The notes beneath the pieces were generated by a model that made no database searches, was not told the origin of the DNA, and was given only the letters and a program-made list of their open reading frames with translations. Both the position numbers and the translations under genes were made by a program. A stretch of 64,000 nucleotides of DNA, taken from Scylla paramamosain. Its lineage: Eukaryota > Arthropoda > Malacostraca > Decapoda > Portunidae. The stretch is taken from the NCBI RefSeq assembly GCF_035594125.1, contig NC_087186.1:2372728-2436727 (forward strand), in the 5' to 3' direction. This document shows positions 50,774 to 62,260 of the stretch, piece after piece (position 1 is the stretch's first letter; each line of letters opens with the position of its first letter).

Positions 50774-52020
50774 CGGTTTATTATTTAGGCAGTTAACAAA
50801 CTGAAAATGTACATAGAGGGTGGGGAAAAACTTATCATTAATCCTAAAGGTAAGTCTAATCTAGGAGGGAAATACTAATGATTGATGGCTCGCACCATGG
50901 TGGGAATCGCACTGAGTCTGTACCGGTCCGTGCGCGGCGCCTTCAGGGGCATTATTTTGTTGTGGTGTCTGGTGGCACGGACCGGGCGAGGTGCGTCAGG
51001 CGGCAGCATGTTTCTGAGACGTGGATGATGCAGTAGTCCCCTCCCAAACTTCTCCAGAGCCTCTCGGTGTCTGGCGGATATTCTGGACAGACTCAGGGTG
51101 GTCAGGGCTTCTTCGTAGGTGGTGTATGCAGGGCCAAGGATGACCCTGCACGCCCTTTTCTGCACACTCTCTAGCTGTAGCTGTTGAGTGTGTGTGAGGG
51201 AGGAGGACCACGCTGGGGAGGCGTACATGAGTTTGGGGAGGATGAAGGTAAGGTACACCCCCCTTAACTCATCTGTCGGCGTCCCCAGCGACCTGAGTCT
51301 GCGCAGCATGTACAGCCTGTAGGTAGCTGATCTTACGGTGCTGGCGACATGCTGCTTCCAGGTCAGCTGGTCGTCCACCGTGACTCCGAGAAGCTTGGAA
51401 CATTGGACCACCTGGAGGGGGTGAGGGCCCACTGTGAGCCGGGGAGGGGGCATTGGAGGAGGTACAGAAATGCATCACCACAGTTTTGCTGTGGTTGATG
51501 GTCATCCTGCTCTCCTCCGTCCACGTCTGCAGTCGCTCCAGAATTGCTTGCAGTGGCGAGTAGTCCGGGTTCTTGGTGGAAACTGGGACGCCCACATACT
51601 TCCAGCGATGGGGGGTGTCAGTGAGGGCATCGTTGATGAGGAGGAGGAAGCATAGAGGACCCATCTTGGTCCCCTGGGGGACCCCACGTCAGCTGTTGGA
51701 AATTAGAGACAGAGCCCTGATAGCGAACGGCCTGACGTCTCCCTGTGAGGAAGTCAACTAGCCACGCTATCAGATTAGGAGGGAGACCCAGACTTACTGC
51801 CTTGCTGATGACAACAGTGTGATCAACAAGATCAAAGGCTTTTTTGAAGTCCACAAAAGCAACTGCTAGAGAGGTGTTTTGCTTGTCCAGGTGGCTGTGG
51901 ATGAATTCAAGGAAGCTGGTCAGGTAATGTGAGGTGGAGGTGGCTTTAATATTTCCGAATTGTCTGATATCCACAGTGTTACAAATTTTGGTGTATGCCC
52001 AGTCATATACAAAATCATCA
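50773..52020 (-). mobile_element. family J non-LTR retrotransposon, 5'-truncated, catalytic motif lost
   Basis: Minus strand: TSHYLTSFLEFIHSHLDKQN and VAFVDFKKAFDLVDHTVVIS (polymerase motif A) lie near 51840-51950. MGPLCFLLLINDALTDTPHR is near 51640, and a C-terminal domain with LLGVTVDDQLTWKQHV and LESVQKRACRVILG at 50875-51453. At the catalytic motif C the text runs KYVGVPVS: the Asp-Asp and neighbours expected after YV are missing. The 3' end is AATAAACCG followed by (TTA)n. Its 5' end joins the 3' end of the next element near 52020. Confidence 0.82.
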
Positions 52021-53744
52021 GGTGTGGCCTGCGTGAAGTGATTCCACAGGCACACTGCCTTGGCTTTGAGGGTTTGCTGGTGTTGTGAGGAGTGGGAGAG
52101 AGGCACCAGCACCTACTGGCTTCCTGCCCCTGCTTGCCTTGTCATCCTCTGGCCTGGGTAGACACAGGTGGGTGAAGTGAGGGGTGTGCTGCACCTGAGC
52201 CTTGTGACACACCGCCAAGGCTGACAGGTCTGCCCGGTGCTCCAGTGACGTGATTCTGGCTACCATCTCCTCGTCTTCCCCCAGTAGACGAAGAGCACAT
52301 CTCTGCACCGCGTCGAGGTACCTGGTGCGGGTGGGGGCACTGGACATCCACATCAAGGCACCATACTCCATACAGGGATGGATTTGTGCCTTGTAGAGAG
52401 TGAGGATGCCTTGTGAGTCCAGACTACCTACCGCCTTATGGAGGGCTGACACATGCCGAGAGGTCTGGCGGGCTACAGACGTGATATGAGTGTTGTAGCG
52501 CAGCTCATAGTCCATGGTGACTCCCAGAATCTTGATGTTGTCCTGAAGAGGCAGTTGCACGTCCTCAAACCGTAGCTGTCCTTCCACAGCCTGTGAAGCG
52601 GCAGGGGACTGTGAGATGACCATCGTGTGTATCTTGTCTGAAGCAAAGGTGACTTGCCACACCTTCCCCCACTCCTCTGCTACCCTCATCTGTCTGTTAA
52701 TGTTGGCCACTGTGCACTGGCTGTGCTGGCGGCAGTAGGAGAGGGAGATTGTACAGTCATTGGCATACGCCTTGACCGCAGGTAGTTGGCGCTGGTCATC
52801 AATGTAGACATTCCATGGTACTGGTCCCAACACTGAGCCCTGTGGAACTGACATTCCTATATGGACGGAAGATGAGGTCTACCCATTGACAACTACCTGA
52901 ATCATCCTTCCTTGTAGGTAATCCTCAAGTAGCATCAAGAGCATGCCGTCGATGCCCTTGGCTTGGAGCTTAGCCAGAAGGCCAGAGTGTTACAATTGGT
53001 CATAAACCCCCGTGATATCAAGGGCCACTATGAGTGTGTCCAGGCCTTTGTCTAGTGAGTCCTGCCATTCTTGTGAGAGGAGGAGGAGGAGGAGGAGGAG
53101 GAGGAGGAGGAGGAGGAGGAGGAGGAGGAGGAGGAGGAGGAGGAGGAGGAGGAGGAGGAGGAGGTCGGAGGTGGAGCAGCCTGACCAGAATCTGAACTGA
53201 TGGGGTGAGAGAAGCTGATGCTTGTCCAGGTGTTGCCATATGACTGATGCCACCAGCTTCTCAAACACCTTGCCCATCACAGACAGCATGGAGATGAGTC
53301 TGTAGTGACTTGGATCAGACCTGGACCCTTTCTTGTAGACAGGGACAACATGTGCCTCCTTCTAGGCTGCTGGCCATTTTCTCTCTGCCAGGCAGGCAGT
53401 ATAGTGGCAGCAAGAGGCACTGGCAGCTCCCTGGCACATTGTTTTAGCACCCAGGGTCTGATCTCATCTCAACCCGTAGCTTTCCCCACGTCCAGATCTC
53501 CGAGTGTTTTTTCCACCATTTATTTCTGTGGTGATGGGCACTGTAGTGATGGTGTGGGCTGTTTCCTGTGGCATCACCAGAGGGGGTTGGGTGGAGTCCT
53601 GAACTTGGATTTTCTTCGCAAATAGTTCAGCCAGGAGGGCAGCCTTGTCCTCACTGCTTGAAGCAGTGGATCCGTCATGCCTGGTGTAGGGAGAGACGCT
53701 GTCCTGCTGCATCATGCCTTGTCGCTCCTTTACCAGCATCCACC

Positions 53745-53745
<1 letters not shown>
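52020..53745 (-). mobile_element. family K non-LTR retrotransposon fragment with in-frame CTC expansion
   Basis: Minus strand, from the right: linker (EDKAALLAELFAKKIQVQ) at 53464-53739, polymerase entry (MLSVMGKVFEKLVASVIWQH, CSTSDLL) near 53200-53289, and a LSQEWQDSLDKGLDTLIVAL block. A VPQGSVLGPVPWNVYIDD block near 52840 follows, then AYANDCTISLSY (YADD changed to YAND). The long C-terminal frame runs to 52018. A run of about 29 GAG/CTC triplets (53076-53164) sits inside the fingers region without breaking the frame. The second catalytic Asp is replaced, so the polymerase is dead. Confidence 0.82.
53076..53164. repeat. (GGA)n trinucleotide array inside a reverse transcriptase frame
   Basis: About 29 uninterrupted AGG units, read on the minus strand as a poly-Leu run between CSTSDLL and LSQEW. 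Confidence 0.96.
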
Positions 53746-53801
<56 letters not shown>

Positions 53802-53808
53802 AACTTAT

Positions 53809-53898
<90 letters not shown>

Positions 53899-53987
53899 AT
53901 CATTGGCAGTTGTCAAGGTCACTGGCTGACACACACAATTACAATTCATCTCTCTCAAAGTTACTAGCTGACATACACAACTACAAC

Positions 53988-54038
<51 letters not shown>
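53746..54038. repeat. (TC)n, (GA)n, (TC)n compound array
   Basis: (TC)n lies at 53746-53798, (GA)n at 53811-53897 and (TC)n at 53989-54038. The first two are separated by 12 bases and are complementary, so they could form a very long hairpin. Confidence 0.96.
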
Positions 54039-54039
<1 letters not shown>

Positions 54040-54184
54040 ATATAGCAAATTTGTGTTTTTTAGTAACCCACCCTCCCCAGTATGTGTTCGTTACTGGTAA
54101 TGTGCTGTAATTTACAATAATTGAAAGAATAATCAAAGCTCTTTGGGCTGAAATACTGAACTGGTGGTGACATCTAACACTTTT

Positions 54185-54447
54185 CTTCTTCTTAGATGGC
54201 ATAATGGGGGCTAAAATAAAACAAGAGAAAAAAAAGAAAAATTCTGTTTTTGAACACAGCACTCACGAACATTGTTTACACCAAGCAAACCAACACATAA
54301 CTGAGCATGAGGTTCAATGGATTGTGGATAATGTGCATTTCTACTCCAAATCATCATTTGTGAACCAAGCTAAAAATTTGTTTGAAAAATTGATTCATGA
54401 ACCAATTTGTTTGTGATCCAGGGCATTCATGAACCAAAATTCTACTG
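54185..54447 (+). mobile_element. pogo/Tigger-like element, right end (composite copy 2)
   Basis: TCTTAGATGGCATAATGG at 54192 begins a segment colinear with 45803-46052, ending GAACCAAAATTCTACTG and then TA (54448-54449). Confidence 0.6.
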
Positions 54448-54449
54448 TA

Positions 54450-55399
54450 CTGTTAATTGTGAGTATACTGAAATAGTGAAGAAAGAGTAAAATGAGTATA
54501 TTAGCAATTACCAGTATGCTGAAGTATAAACTGATGCATGAAGATATGGTAAAATGAGTACACTGAAGTATGAATGGATGCATGAAGAAGTAGTGAAGTG
54601 ACTATATTGATAATTGTGCAAATAGTGTATAGATTAATGCATGAAGACATGATAAAATGAGTAGACTGAGAAACGTTGAAAAGAGAGTATAAAAAAATAT
54701 AAACAATTAGTTAGAAAAGAAATATATGATGAAGATGTGGGATGTGTACTGAAGAAAAAAAAAGTGGTAATAAAAAAAATGTATAGATACAGTTGACTGA
54801 TGTGGGAATTATTTGACCTTTTCACTCACCCTATTGACTCCCAGCTAACACATAATCACAGAAAGCATCATTAAATGCAATTATAAATACAAGGCTGGGA
54901 ATTAGGTGGTGGCAGGGCAGTGAGTTGTAGTTGTTGGTGTTCCAAGCCAGCAGGTGGCTGTGTTTTCATAGCTAAGGCAGCTTCCTTGAGATATCCAATT
55001 GTTCCGCACTTCTAAGTTCTTCTTAACTTAGCAAATTTAACTACAGGAAACCAATAGAGTAGTGAGAATAACAACAGGGCTGTTGTTATGGTGATGGCTA
55101 GTGGATGACTGCTGGGAGTGTGTTTGGACCAAGGTGTGAGCTTTGCTCCCAGCTTGCCATGTCAAATAACAAAAGCTATTCACTTTCTGAAATCTTATCA
55201 TCACTTTTTTATTTATTTTAATAGCCAATACTTAGTTTGCACTATATTAACCTTGATTACTCTTTAAAATGACTTTACAATTTATACACAAGTCACAACA
55301 CAAACCAATAATGCACTGATATTGTATGTGATAGAAGTGAAAATTTCTACAATTGAAATTACATTTTGAAAAGAAATGAAATTATTGTGTTAGAGAAAT
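54450..55399. other. no gene recognised; loose TACTGAA-type repeats
   Basis: 54455-54620 contains loose repeats of GAGTATACTGAA and GATGCATGAAGA. This is the inverted form of the motif at 38575-38690. The rest is featureless. Confidence 0.4.
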
Positions 55400-55830
55400 T
55401 ATTATTATTATTATTTTTAAGAGGAGCACCAGCCAAGGGCAACAAAAAAATGAAAAAAAAAAAAAAAAAGCCCACTGAGGTGCTGGTCCCTATACAGAGT
55501 TAAAAGCGTTAGTCAAAAATACAAGATAAGTGTCTTCAAACCTCCCTCTTAAAAGAGTTCAACTCATAGGAAGTGGAAATACAGAGGCAAGCAGGGAGTT
55601 CCAGAGTTTAACATAGAAAGGGATGAATGATTGAGAATACTTGCATTAGAGAGATGAACGGAATAGGATGAGAAAGAAAATCTTGTGCAGTGAGGCTGCA
55701 GCAGGAGGGAGAGGCATGCAGTTAGCAAGATCAGAAGAGCAACTGGAATGAAAATAGTGGTAGAAGATAGTAAGAGATGCAACATTGCGGTATTAACAAA
55801 GAGGCTGAAGGATAATGGTTCATGTAAAAG
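55400..55830 (-). mobile_element. family A non-LTR retrotransposon, 3' fragment
   Basis: The minus strand covers the C-terminal polymerase domain and 3' UTR only. It ends TTGCCCTTGGCTGGTGCTCC after a T run and starts abruptly near 55830. A 95-codon frame at 55564-55851 carries SVHLSNASILNHSS, matching SVHLSNARVNQYSQ of the copy at 47089. It is heavily 5'-truncated. Confidence 0.83.
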
Positions 55831-55887
55831 ACTAATTAAGTGCATTCTCAACAGTTCTTTATGATATTGTATGAGAAAAGGAAGTTA

Positions 55888-56527
55888 CAGTAAACCCTCA
55901 GTATATAAATTTAATTAGGTGAAACCAGAGACAAAAAAAGGCAAAAATTAGGAAAAAATGGCAGTCAGATTCTCTCTTCCCACACTGAACTTCATTTGAT
56001 ATTTAAGGGGGAAGTTCAGTATACAAAAATGACCCTCAAATATTATAAATTTTGGCAACTCATGGGTTGAATGTAAATAATATAGCATGTACTTTATTTT
56101 GGTATAAACAACAAATCTTGTGGAAAAATACCTTTACTGTGCTCAAGTAAACAAGAATACATTTGAAACAAATAAACAAGTACACAAAATTACATAAATA
56201 CTATGCATACATACATTCATATATACATACAAGCACAACAACCTTTCACTTCAATTGCCACTGGGAGACTGAGGTAGAGGCAGTGTGACACACTGCACCC
56301 ACGGGTGTGGTGTGCGCTCACCACCACCACTCACACTCTCTCTCCCTCCCTCCCTCCCTCCCTCCCTCCCACCCTCACTCATTCCCCATGCCACTGAAGT
56401 TGACCAAATGTTCTACATCACATACTGACCTTTGTTTGATAAATCAAATAGATGGTCAGTAGGCCATATTATGTTCGATAAATACAAAATTTGCTATAAT
56501 GGGGTTCAATATAATGAGGTTTTACTG
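55888..56527. mobile_element. MITE with TA target duplication (pogo/Tc1-like termini)
   Basis: The left terminus CAGTAAACCCTCAGTATATA and the right terminus, whose complement is CAGTAAAACCTCATTATATT, are inverted repeats of about 25 bases. Both are flanked by TA (55886-55887 and 56528-56529). The 640-bp interior has no transposase and contains a (CCCT)n tract near 56342-56370. The termini differ from the 46884 family. Confidence 0.75.
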
Positions 56528-56674
56528 TACTGTAATGCTTTCAGAAAGACATGACAACAAAACTAGTAAAAGAATCTATGCTAGATGACATATTGCTTAG
56601 TAGGTAAAGATAAAACAGACAATGATTAACAATGTAATTGTATATTTAAGTGGACTAATGTAACCAGGGGTAAA

Positions 56675-57600
56675 TTTTTAGGACCAGTTCTCTTCCTTGT
56701 TTATATAAACAACACAGATGAGGGTGTTACTGGTATAATATCCGAGTTTGCAGATGACACCAAAGCAGCGAATAGTATAGTCTCTAACAAACAAGTAAGC
56801 GAATGCAGAATAATCTAGACAAGTTGTCAAAATGGGGGAAAAACTTGGCAAATGAGTTTTATTGCAGATAAATGCAAAGTGCTTCATATAAGATATCAAA
56901 ATGAGAAAGCAAACTATATTATGAATAGTACCCAACTTAAAGATCTAAATAGTGAAATTGATTTTAGGAGTAACAATATCGAGTAGCCTAAAAACCTAGC
57001 CAACAGTGATCAGAAGTTGTAACGAAGACAAATTAAATAATTGGTTTAATCACCAGATCATTTGAATATGAAACTAAAGATACGATCCTCATTCTATATG
57101 ACTCCTTGGTCCATCACCTTTTGGAATATTGCATCCAGGCATGGTGCCTCTATTACCAAAAAGACATAGCTAAATTAGAATGAGTGCAGCATAGAGTAAC
57201 AAAAATTATAACAAGCCTAAGTAAGAAACAAATCATACAAAGAGTGACTTAAAAAAATTTATTAATTCCCATTAACACAAAGAAGACTAAATTATATTTA
57301 TTCCCATTAACACAAAGAAGACTAAGAGGTGACTTAAAACACATATTTAAAATCATCAAAGACATTGACAACATGGACTGCAATAAGAACTTCATGATAA
57401 ACTTTTCAAATTACACAAAAGGAAACAGTTGCAAAATTGTTGGAAAATCATTCAACTCTCATGAATCAAAAAATGTCTTTTTCCATTGTGTCATCCATCT
57501 ATGGAATGGGCTTTTGAGATGTAATACACTGCAACATTAAAGAGACTTTTGAATGCAGTCTTGATAAAGACTTTGCCTCAAATCCTCAGTCAGCCTCTAG
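56675..57600 (+). mobile_element. CR1-like non-LTR fragment, decayed
   Basis: The + strand reads the polymerase catalytic block (FLGPVLFLVYINNTDEGVTG, then SEFADDTKAANS) at 56679-56780. A thumb region with CKVLHI follows, and a C-terminal part with RRLRGDLKHIFKIIKDIDN near 57323 and WNGL near 57500. The catalytic Asp pair is kept. Multiple stops interrupt it, and a 35-base-period duplication occurs at 57265-57325. Sequence left of the FADD block is absent. Confidence 0.75.
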
Positions 57601-58082
57601 GAAATGGGGCCACCTCATTTTATCTGTTTTCATTTTTTCCTATAAAAATTCCTTCAGGTTTTTACTTTTCCAACCCTATAAGATATTTCTTTGGGATCTC
57701 TTTCCTGTATGGCTTATGCTAGAGGGAGTGGAGGGTGGGGAGAGAGCCTTCTGCTTTACTGTCCTTTTATTTTACTATTATCTTAGTAGTCCTAGGTCAG
57801 GTCACCTTGCAAGATCTGTTGTGGCCAGTGTATCTATGTAACTCTAAGCCAGTGTGGTTGTCAGTATGTTGGTTCCAGGGAGGGAAGGCACACACAGTTG
57901 CTCGACCCATTATGGAGAAGATACCAGCATATTACAATAATGGTAAAGGTCGTTTCCAACCCTTCCTAATGGAGGGAAAGATCTACCTTAAAAATGAAGG
58001 GGAAAGGGAGATAATGATTCTTAGAGCTTAATGTTACAAGAGTTGTTGGATGGTCTTGAGGGATCATTCAGTGAGGATTAAG
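57601..58082. other. no gene recognised
   Basis: A 98-codon + strand frame (57735-58031) has no recognisable motif. Part of this stretch could be the 3' region of the DIRS-type element to its right. Confidence 0.4.
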
Positions 58083-58850
58083 TCACTGTAAAAGGTGTTG
58101 GGATGGTTTAATTATTCCTTTGGTGTCTATCCCGCACATGCCCAGCAATTTCTTAAGCCATCTTGTCACTGTGTCCTTGGAGACATTCTTATGAGGCTTG
58201 ATGAAACTGATGAGTAGTTTCCCACTGTCATTTCCAAATTCCCTTCTAAGTTTTTCAGGCCTCTCAATATACTTTTTCAGAGTTATGCATATACACAACC
58301 TGGCATCCTGTGCATAAGCATGAAATTCAACTACTTGAATATTAAACTTGGGTCTACATTGTTTAATGTTGCTCCCCAACCAATATGAAATGGAATCCTT
58401 GCCAATGCTAGTGTTCTTAGCATCAATAAGTGTAAAATTTCACCCTGGCTGCTTGTGTGAGCACCATCAGCATCACCAGTTGAGCATCAGTTCCTTCAGG
58501 GAAAGGCAGTGTAATAGATCCATCACCCTAATTTTCTGCAGCACAGGTTTGACATCCCCAATTTCTGCATACATTTAGGTATGCATTTAGGTATTTCTGC
58601 ATGCATTTAGGTGGTTTTAAGTTGAAAACCTGTTGATGAGTGGGTGATTCCTTGCTTCACATCCCTCCACCACTATGCCTTGTGCAGAGAGAATTCCCCT
58701 TGCCATGTTGACATACTCATAGTCCACACCTCTGTGGAAAGTTTCAGCCAAAAAGTTCAAGATGTCAGTTACAGAACGATTAAGGGGATTGATGTTCCTG
58801 CTACAACCAAATTGTTTCCATCTGTTGACATGAGGTCAGTATAATTTTTC
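58083..58850 (-). pseudogene. DIRS tyrosine recombinase domain, truncated
   Basis: The N-terminal SAM-like part reads NRSVTDILNFLAETFHRG, then ARGILSAQGI and NHPLINRFS (58620-58800). The catalytic domain reads QDARLCICITLKKYIE, then LISFIKPHKNVSKDTVTRWL and GMCGIDTKG (58379-58090). This is the arrangement of DIRS/crypton-type recombinases that integrate circular cDNA by site-specific recombination. The frame ends in TGA right after IKPSQHLLQ, where the His-x-x-Arg motif should follow, so the active site is incomplete. Confidence 0.78.
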
Positions 58851-59323
58851 AGTACCCAGTTTCCATAAAGCCATGATAATGTCCATACCCACTGCAGATA
58901 AGCCTTGTTCTCACAGCTCCTTCAAGACAGCTGACATGCCATTAACTTGGTGTGCCTCATGATGGAGTATTCCTCTGCTGACAATGGATGACCTGAGGAT
59001 CCTTGACCAGCATCCAGAATAGTGTGCTCATCCAAGGCTGCAACACCCAAAGTGGAACAACCATTCACTCCTTTGTCTTCTCTTCTTGTAACTTCAGGAG
59101 ACAGCTAGAGATTAGACAAAATATAAACCAATTCAAACTGATTCCAATTTAGTGCAAATGCATCAACATGTACAGCTTCTGGGCCTGGTTTCCAAGAACA
59201 AAAACGTTTCAATTGCTTGTTTAAGCATGAAGCAAATAGATTGATGCAAGGAGTTCCAAACTCTGAAGCACAATTCCTTAGAAATCTCTATTGTTAGCAC
59301 CATTTGTGCCTGTCATTAAACTT

Positions 59324-60460
59324 TCATGATGCTGTGTCCACCATAATATTGCACTTGCCAGGTATATGGGAACCTGTAATCCAAACATTATTTCTTACAC
59401 ACCAATCCCAAATTTCAATGCAGATATCATTACACATTAGAGACTTAGTTCTCTCCATTTCATTCCCATAACGTACTGCTGTAATGTTATCACACAACAC
59501 TTTCATATGTTGACCTCTGAGTAGATGTGGAAAAAACTTCAGTGCAAACAAGAATTTGCAAAAATAGCTTTGAGTTCCAATGCATTAATGTGCAAAGTCT
59601 TCTCCTCCATTAACCATCTGCCATTAGTAGTTTGGTTATTTAGGCAACCACCAGAACCTGGATTTGATGCATCAGTATATAGCTCAAATTCAGGAGCTTT
59701 CCAGAATATTTTCGTTCTGAATTGTAAGTTCAGTGATCCACCAGTTTAAATCTGTCTTTACCTCATCTGTGATTGTCGTTGATTTGTTAAAGTTACCTTT
59801 TTCTTTCTCTAGTGCCTCAATCTTTGCCCATTCTAACTTTCTATAATGTAACTGGGATTGTGGCCACCAGAAGTCCAAGTACTGTAGACACTTCTCTGAT
59901 TTTCTCTCTCATTTTCTTGACCAGAAGTGAACAATGATCCATTAATTTCACTTTCTTACATTCTGGTAGAGTAACACTCATGTTCTCTGAATCAATGATA
60001 TTTCCAAGGTATTCAGTACATTTAGCGGGTACCAAGACTGACTTCTCAATGATGCAGAATCCCACTTTCTTCAACATACTTAACAGTGTTATGCATGCAG
60101 TAACACCCTGCCAACAATTTGCTGCACATCAGCATACCATCAATAAAACTAGTAATGGTGTGTCCCTTCACTCTGTGTTGAAAATACTGGTTTCAGTTTA
60201 GTGAAGTCAAGGGCCTTCTGAGACATCAATGGCAAGACAAGTGAATGGGTAAATTTTTCCTGACCATCTGAAACACAGATATTTCTGCTGTTCATCTGCA
60301 ATCTTTACTGAATAATATGCATGCCTAAGGTCAATAAAGGCCATGAAGTCTCCTTGATTAACAAGTGTGCTTGATCAAAATTTTCAATTTTTAAATGTTT
60401 GTAAGCAACGTGTTTATTTAGCTTTTCTAAATCACCATTCTATATTCCCCATTCTTTTCT
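59324..60460 (-). pseudogene. DIRS reverse transcriptase and RNase H, broken
   Basis: Polymerase motif A reads FMAFIDLRHAYYSVKIAD, followed by QKYLCFRWSGKIY (about 60350-60240). Motif C reads TSFIDGMLMCS near 60140, with Gly in place of the second catalytic Asp. The thumb reads KVGFCIIEKSVLVPAKCTEY and LGNIIDSENMSVTLPECK at 60077-59950, then RNase H: LNWWITEL near 59730, VLCDNITAVRYGNEMERTKS and WDWCVRNNVWITGSHIPGK at 59551-59330. These are the family's usual blocks. The copy is inactive. Confidence 0.8.
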
Positions 60461-61070
60461 TCCTCAAGAATATAGCAAAAATAATTTGAAGATCCTGCCT
60501 ATGAGTTACCTTGATTACACTGAGACTTGACAATTTTTAAATTTCTTGAGAAATAAAATCTTTCTCTTCCTCACTAAAAACATTCAATATCCTCAGAAAA
60601 TAAGTGGTCAGTGTTATCTTCATTGATGTCAAGATGGCAGTGGTCCACAATATTGAAGATGAAAGGGTCATATGTGATCTAAGGCCATTCACCTATAAAT
60701 CTGTGAAATTGACCAACTTTAGTGTTAGCTTACCTGAGTTATTGCTAGGGATTGCTGTGTCCCTGGCCTTGCTAGTTTTTTGGTGCAGAGTCTGAACATG
60801 GATAGGAGTGCCTTTGTTCCCTTTGGTGGTGGCTTTGTGTTATTTGTAGGAATTAAATTTGGATGAGAATCTTCAGAAGGGTGTTTTTCCAAAGAAGGCT
60901 TGTGTTTTTCTCCCAACCAAATTTTCCAAAGCAAAATTTCACAGAATGAAACGGTTTCTTGGTGGAGATTTTGTTCTTCAGTGTCTCGGCCTCTTCAATT
61001 TGCTTGGCAGATTGTGAAGTGTCATCCCTGAACAACAGCCTGGTCATGGGCACCTTGTCTGAACACAAAT

Positions 61071-61733
61071 GGAAATATTTTTTATTTATTTGCTCCTTGA
61101 TAATGTGTCATCTGGTCAAGTTATTATAGAAGTTGGCATTACCGAGCAATGCCAAAGCACCATTGATCATAGCCATACCATAAGCCACAACCGAGTTCCC
61201 TTCAGCATGAGCAACTTTGTCCAGGTACGTACCGTAAGAGACTTGACAATCATAACAGCTTTGATAATGTCCTTGCTGACTTCCTACAGATGAAAGTCAG
61301 ACTTCCTTGCCTCCATAGTCAATGCTTCCAATACCAGTGTGTTACATTCCACAGGGGTTAGTGCTTGGCAATTACTGGGTCTTTTGGTAATACCATCTTC
61401 AAAATGCCTAATAATATTCATCTCTCATGCCATTGTCAAACAAATAGTTCACCATACAGTCAGCGCCTCTCAACGTGATCATGGCGGGTGACATAGGGTA
61501 AATTTGTGCGACTTGCATTTTGCCACTGCAATACCCTGGGAAATCACCCTGGGCGAAAATGACTACATGGTAACTCTATTGACTCCTCGCCCAACACTTT
61601 AAAAGACAGTATCAGTTAGTTTTTAATACAGTTGACTCATAAGGACATGTGCCTTTTCATAAGTTCTGCTGTCCCTACCCTGTCCTTAACATAGTACTTC
61701 AAATGTAAAGTGTGCTAATGAAAATTTACTGCG
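61071..61733. other. no gene assigned; possible DIRS gag and Tc1 terminal sequence
   Basis: 61280-61480 may be gag-like DIRS sequence on minus. TACAGTCAGCGCCTCTCAAC at 61455 could be the left terminus of the Tc1-type element that follows, but no matching right terminus is present. Confidence 0.35.
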
Positions 61734-62260
61734 ATGTCCAAAGCTTACACAAGTCAGGATAATATTCTGCAAGTGACTGAGCATTATAAATTAGAGCTAA
61801 AAACCAAGGAAATATGTTGCCAAACAGGTGTGAACCTGGTGACAGTGCGCTGCCTCGTTTTTAAATTTAAGGCCTCTGGAGAGCGTGAAATTCTCTGCAT
61901 GGTGGGGGATGGCATCCTAAGGTTAATGACAGAACTCTGGCTCTCATAAGGAGCTAGTTGGATGAAAATCCCACTCTTACAGTATGACAGCTTAAAGAAG
62001 AGAATCCTATGCTTCTCCAGGAAGTCAGTGTACAAACCATTCGGAAAAATATCCCCCCAAAAAATAGACTATTGGAAGCATCATGCTTGCAACAAGCCTT
62101 TTGTTTCTGAGGCACATAGAAAAAAGAGGATGGCTTTTACACACAAATACAGCTCATGAACTGTTGATGAGGAATCTTGTAGACTGATGAATCAGCATTT
62201 AGAGTGAATGATACAAAAGGCAAGAGGGTGTGACATCAGAAAGGATCAGACCTGTGCGAT
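61734..62260 (+). pseudogene. Tc1/mariner transposase fragment
   Basis: This is a cut-and-paste DNA transposase of the Tc1 group. The N-terminal helix-turn-helix region reads EICCQTGVNLVTVRCLV at 61800-61860. A second DNA-binding part reads SGEREILCMVGDG, then LKKRILCFSRKSVYKPFGKI and a HRKKRMAFTHKYSS segment ending at 62157. After a stop the catalytic start is recognisable as TDESAF near 62190, where the Asp would be the first of the DD34D/E triad. The sequence ends by 62260, so the remaining catalytic residues are missing. An internal stop (61947) and phase changes confirm decay. Confidence 0.78.

Larger units (their letters stand above)
58083..61070 (-). mobile_element. DIRS-type tyrosine-recombinase retrotransposon, decayed
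   Basis: Minus-strand order from the right: a gag-like end (60725-61068), reverse transcriptase (about 60460-59850), RNase H (about 59880-59324) and tyrosine recombinase (about 58850-58090). The presence of a tyrosine recombinase instead of an integrase, the RT/RNase H order and the peptide motifs identify a DIRS-like element rather than an LTR or non-LTR one. No inverted or split direct terminal repeats could be identified. Stops and frameshifts are spread throughout. Confidence 0.82.

Noticed and set aside
61455..61475. Left terminal repeat of the Tc1-type element
   Set aside because: The start after TA is plausible, but there is no right terminus to pair with it, so it was kept only as a remark.
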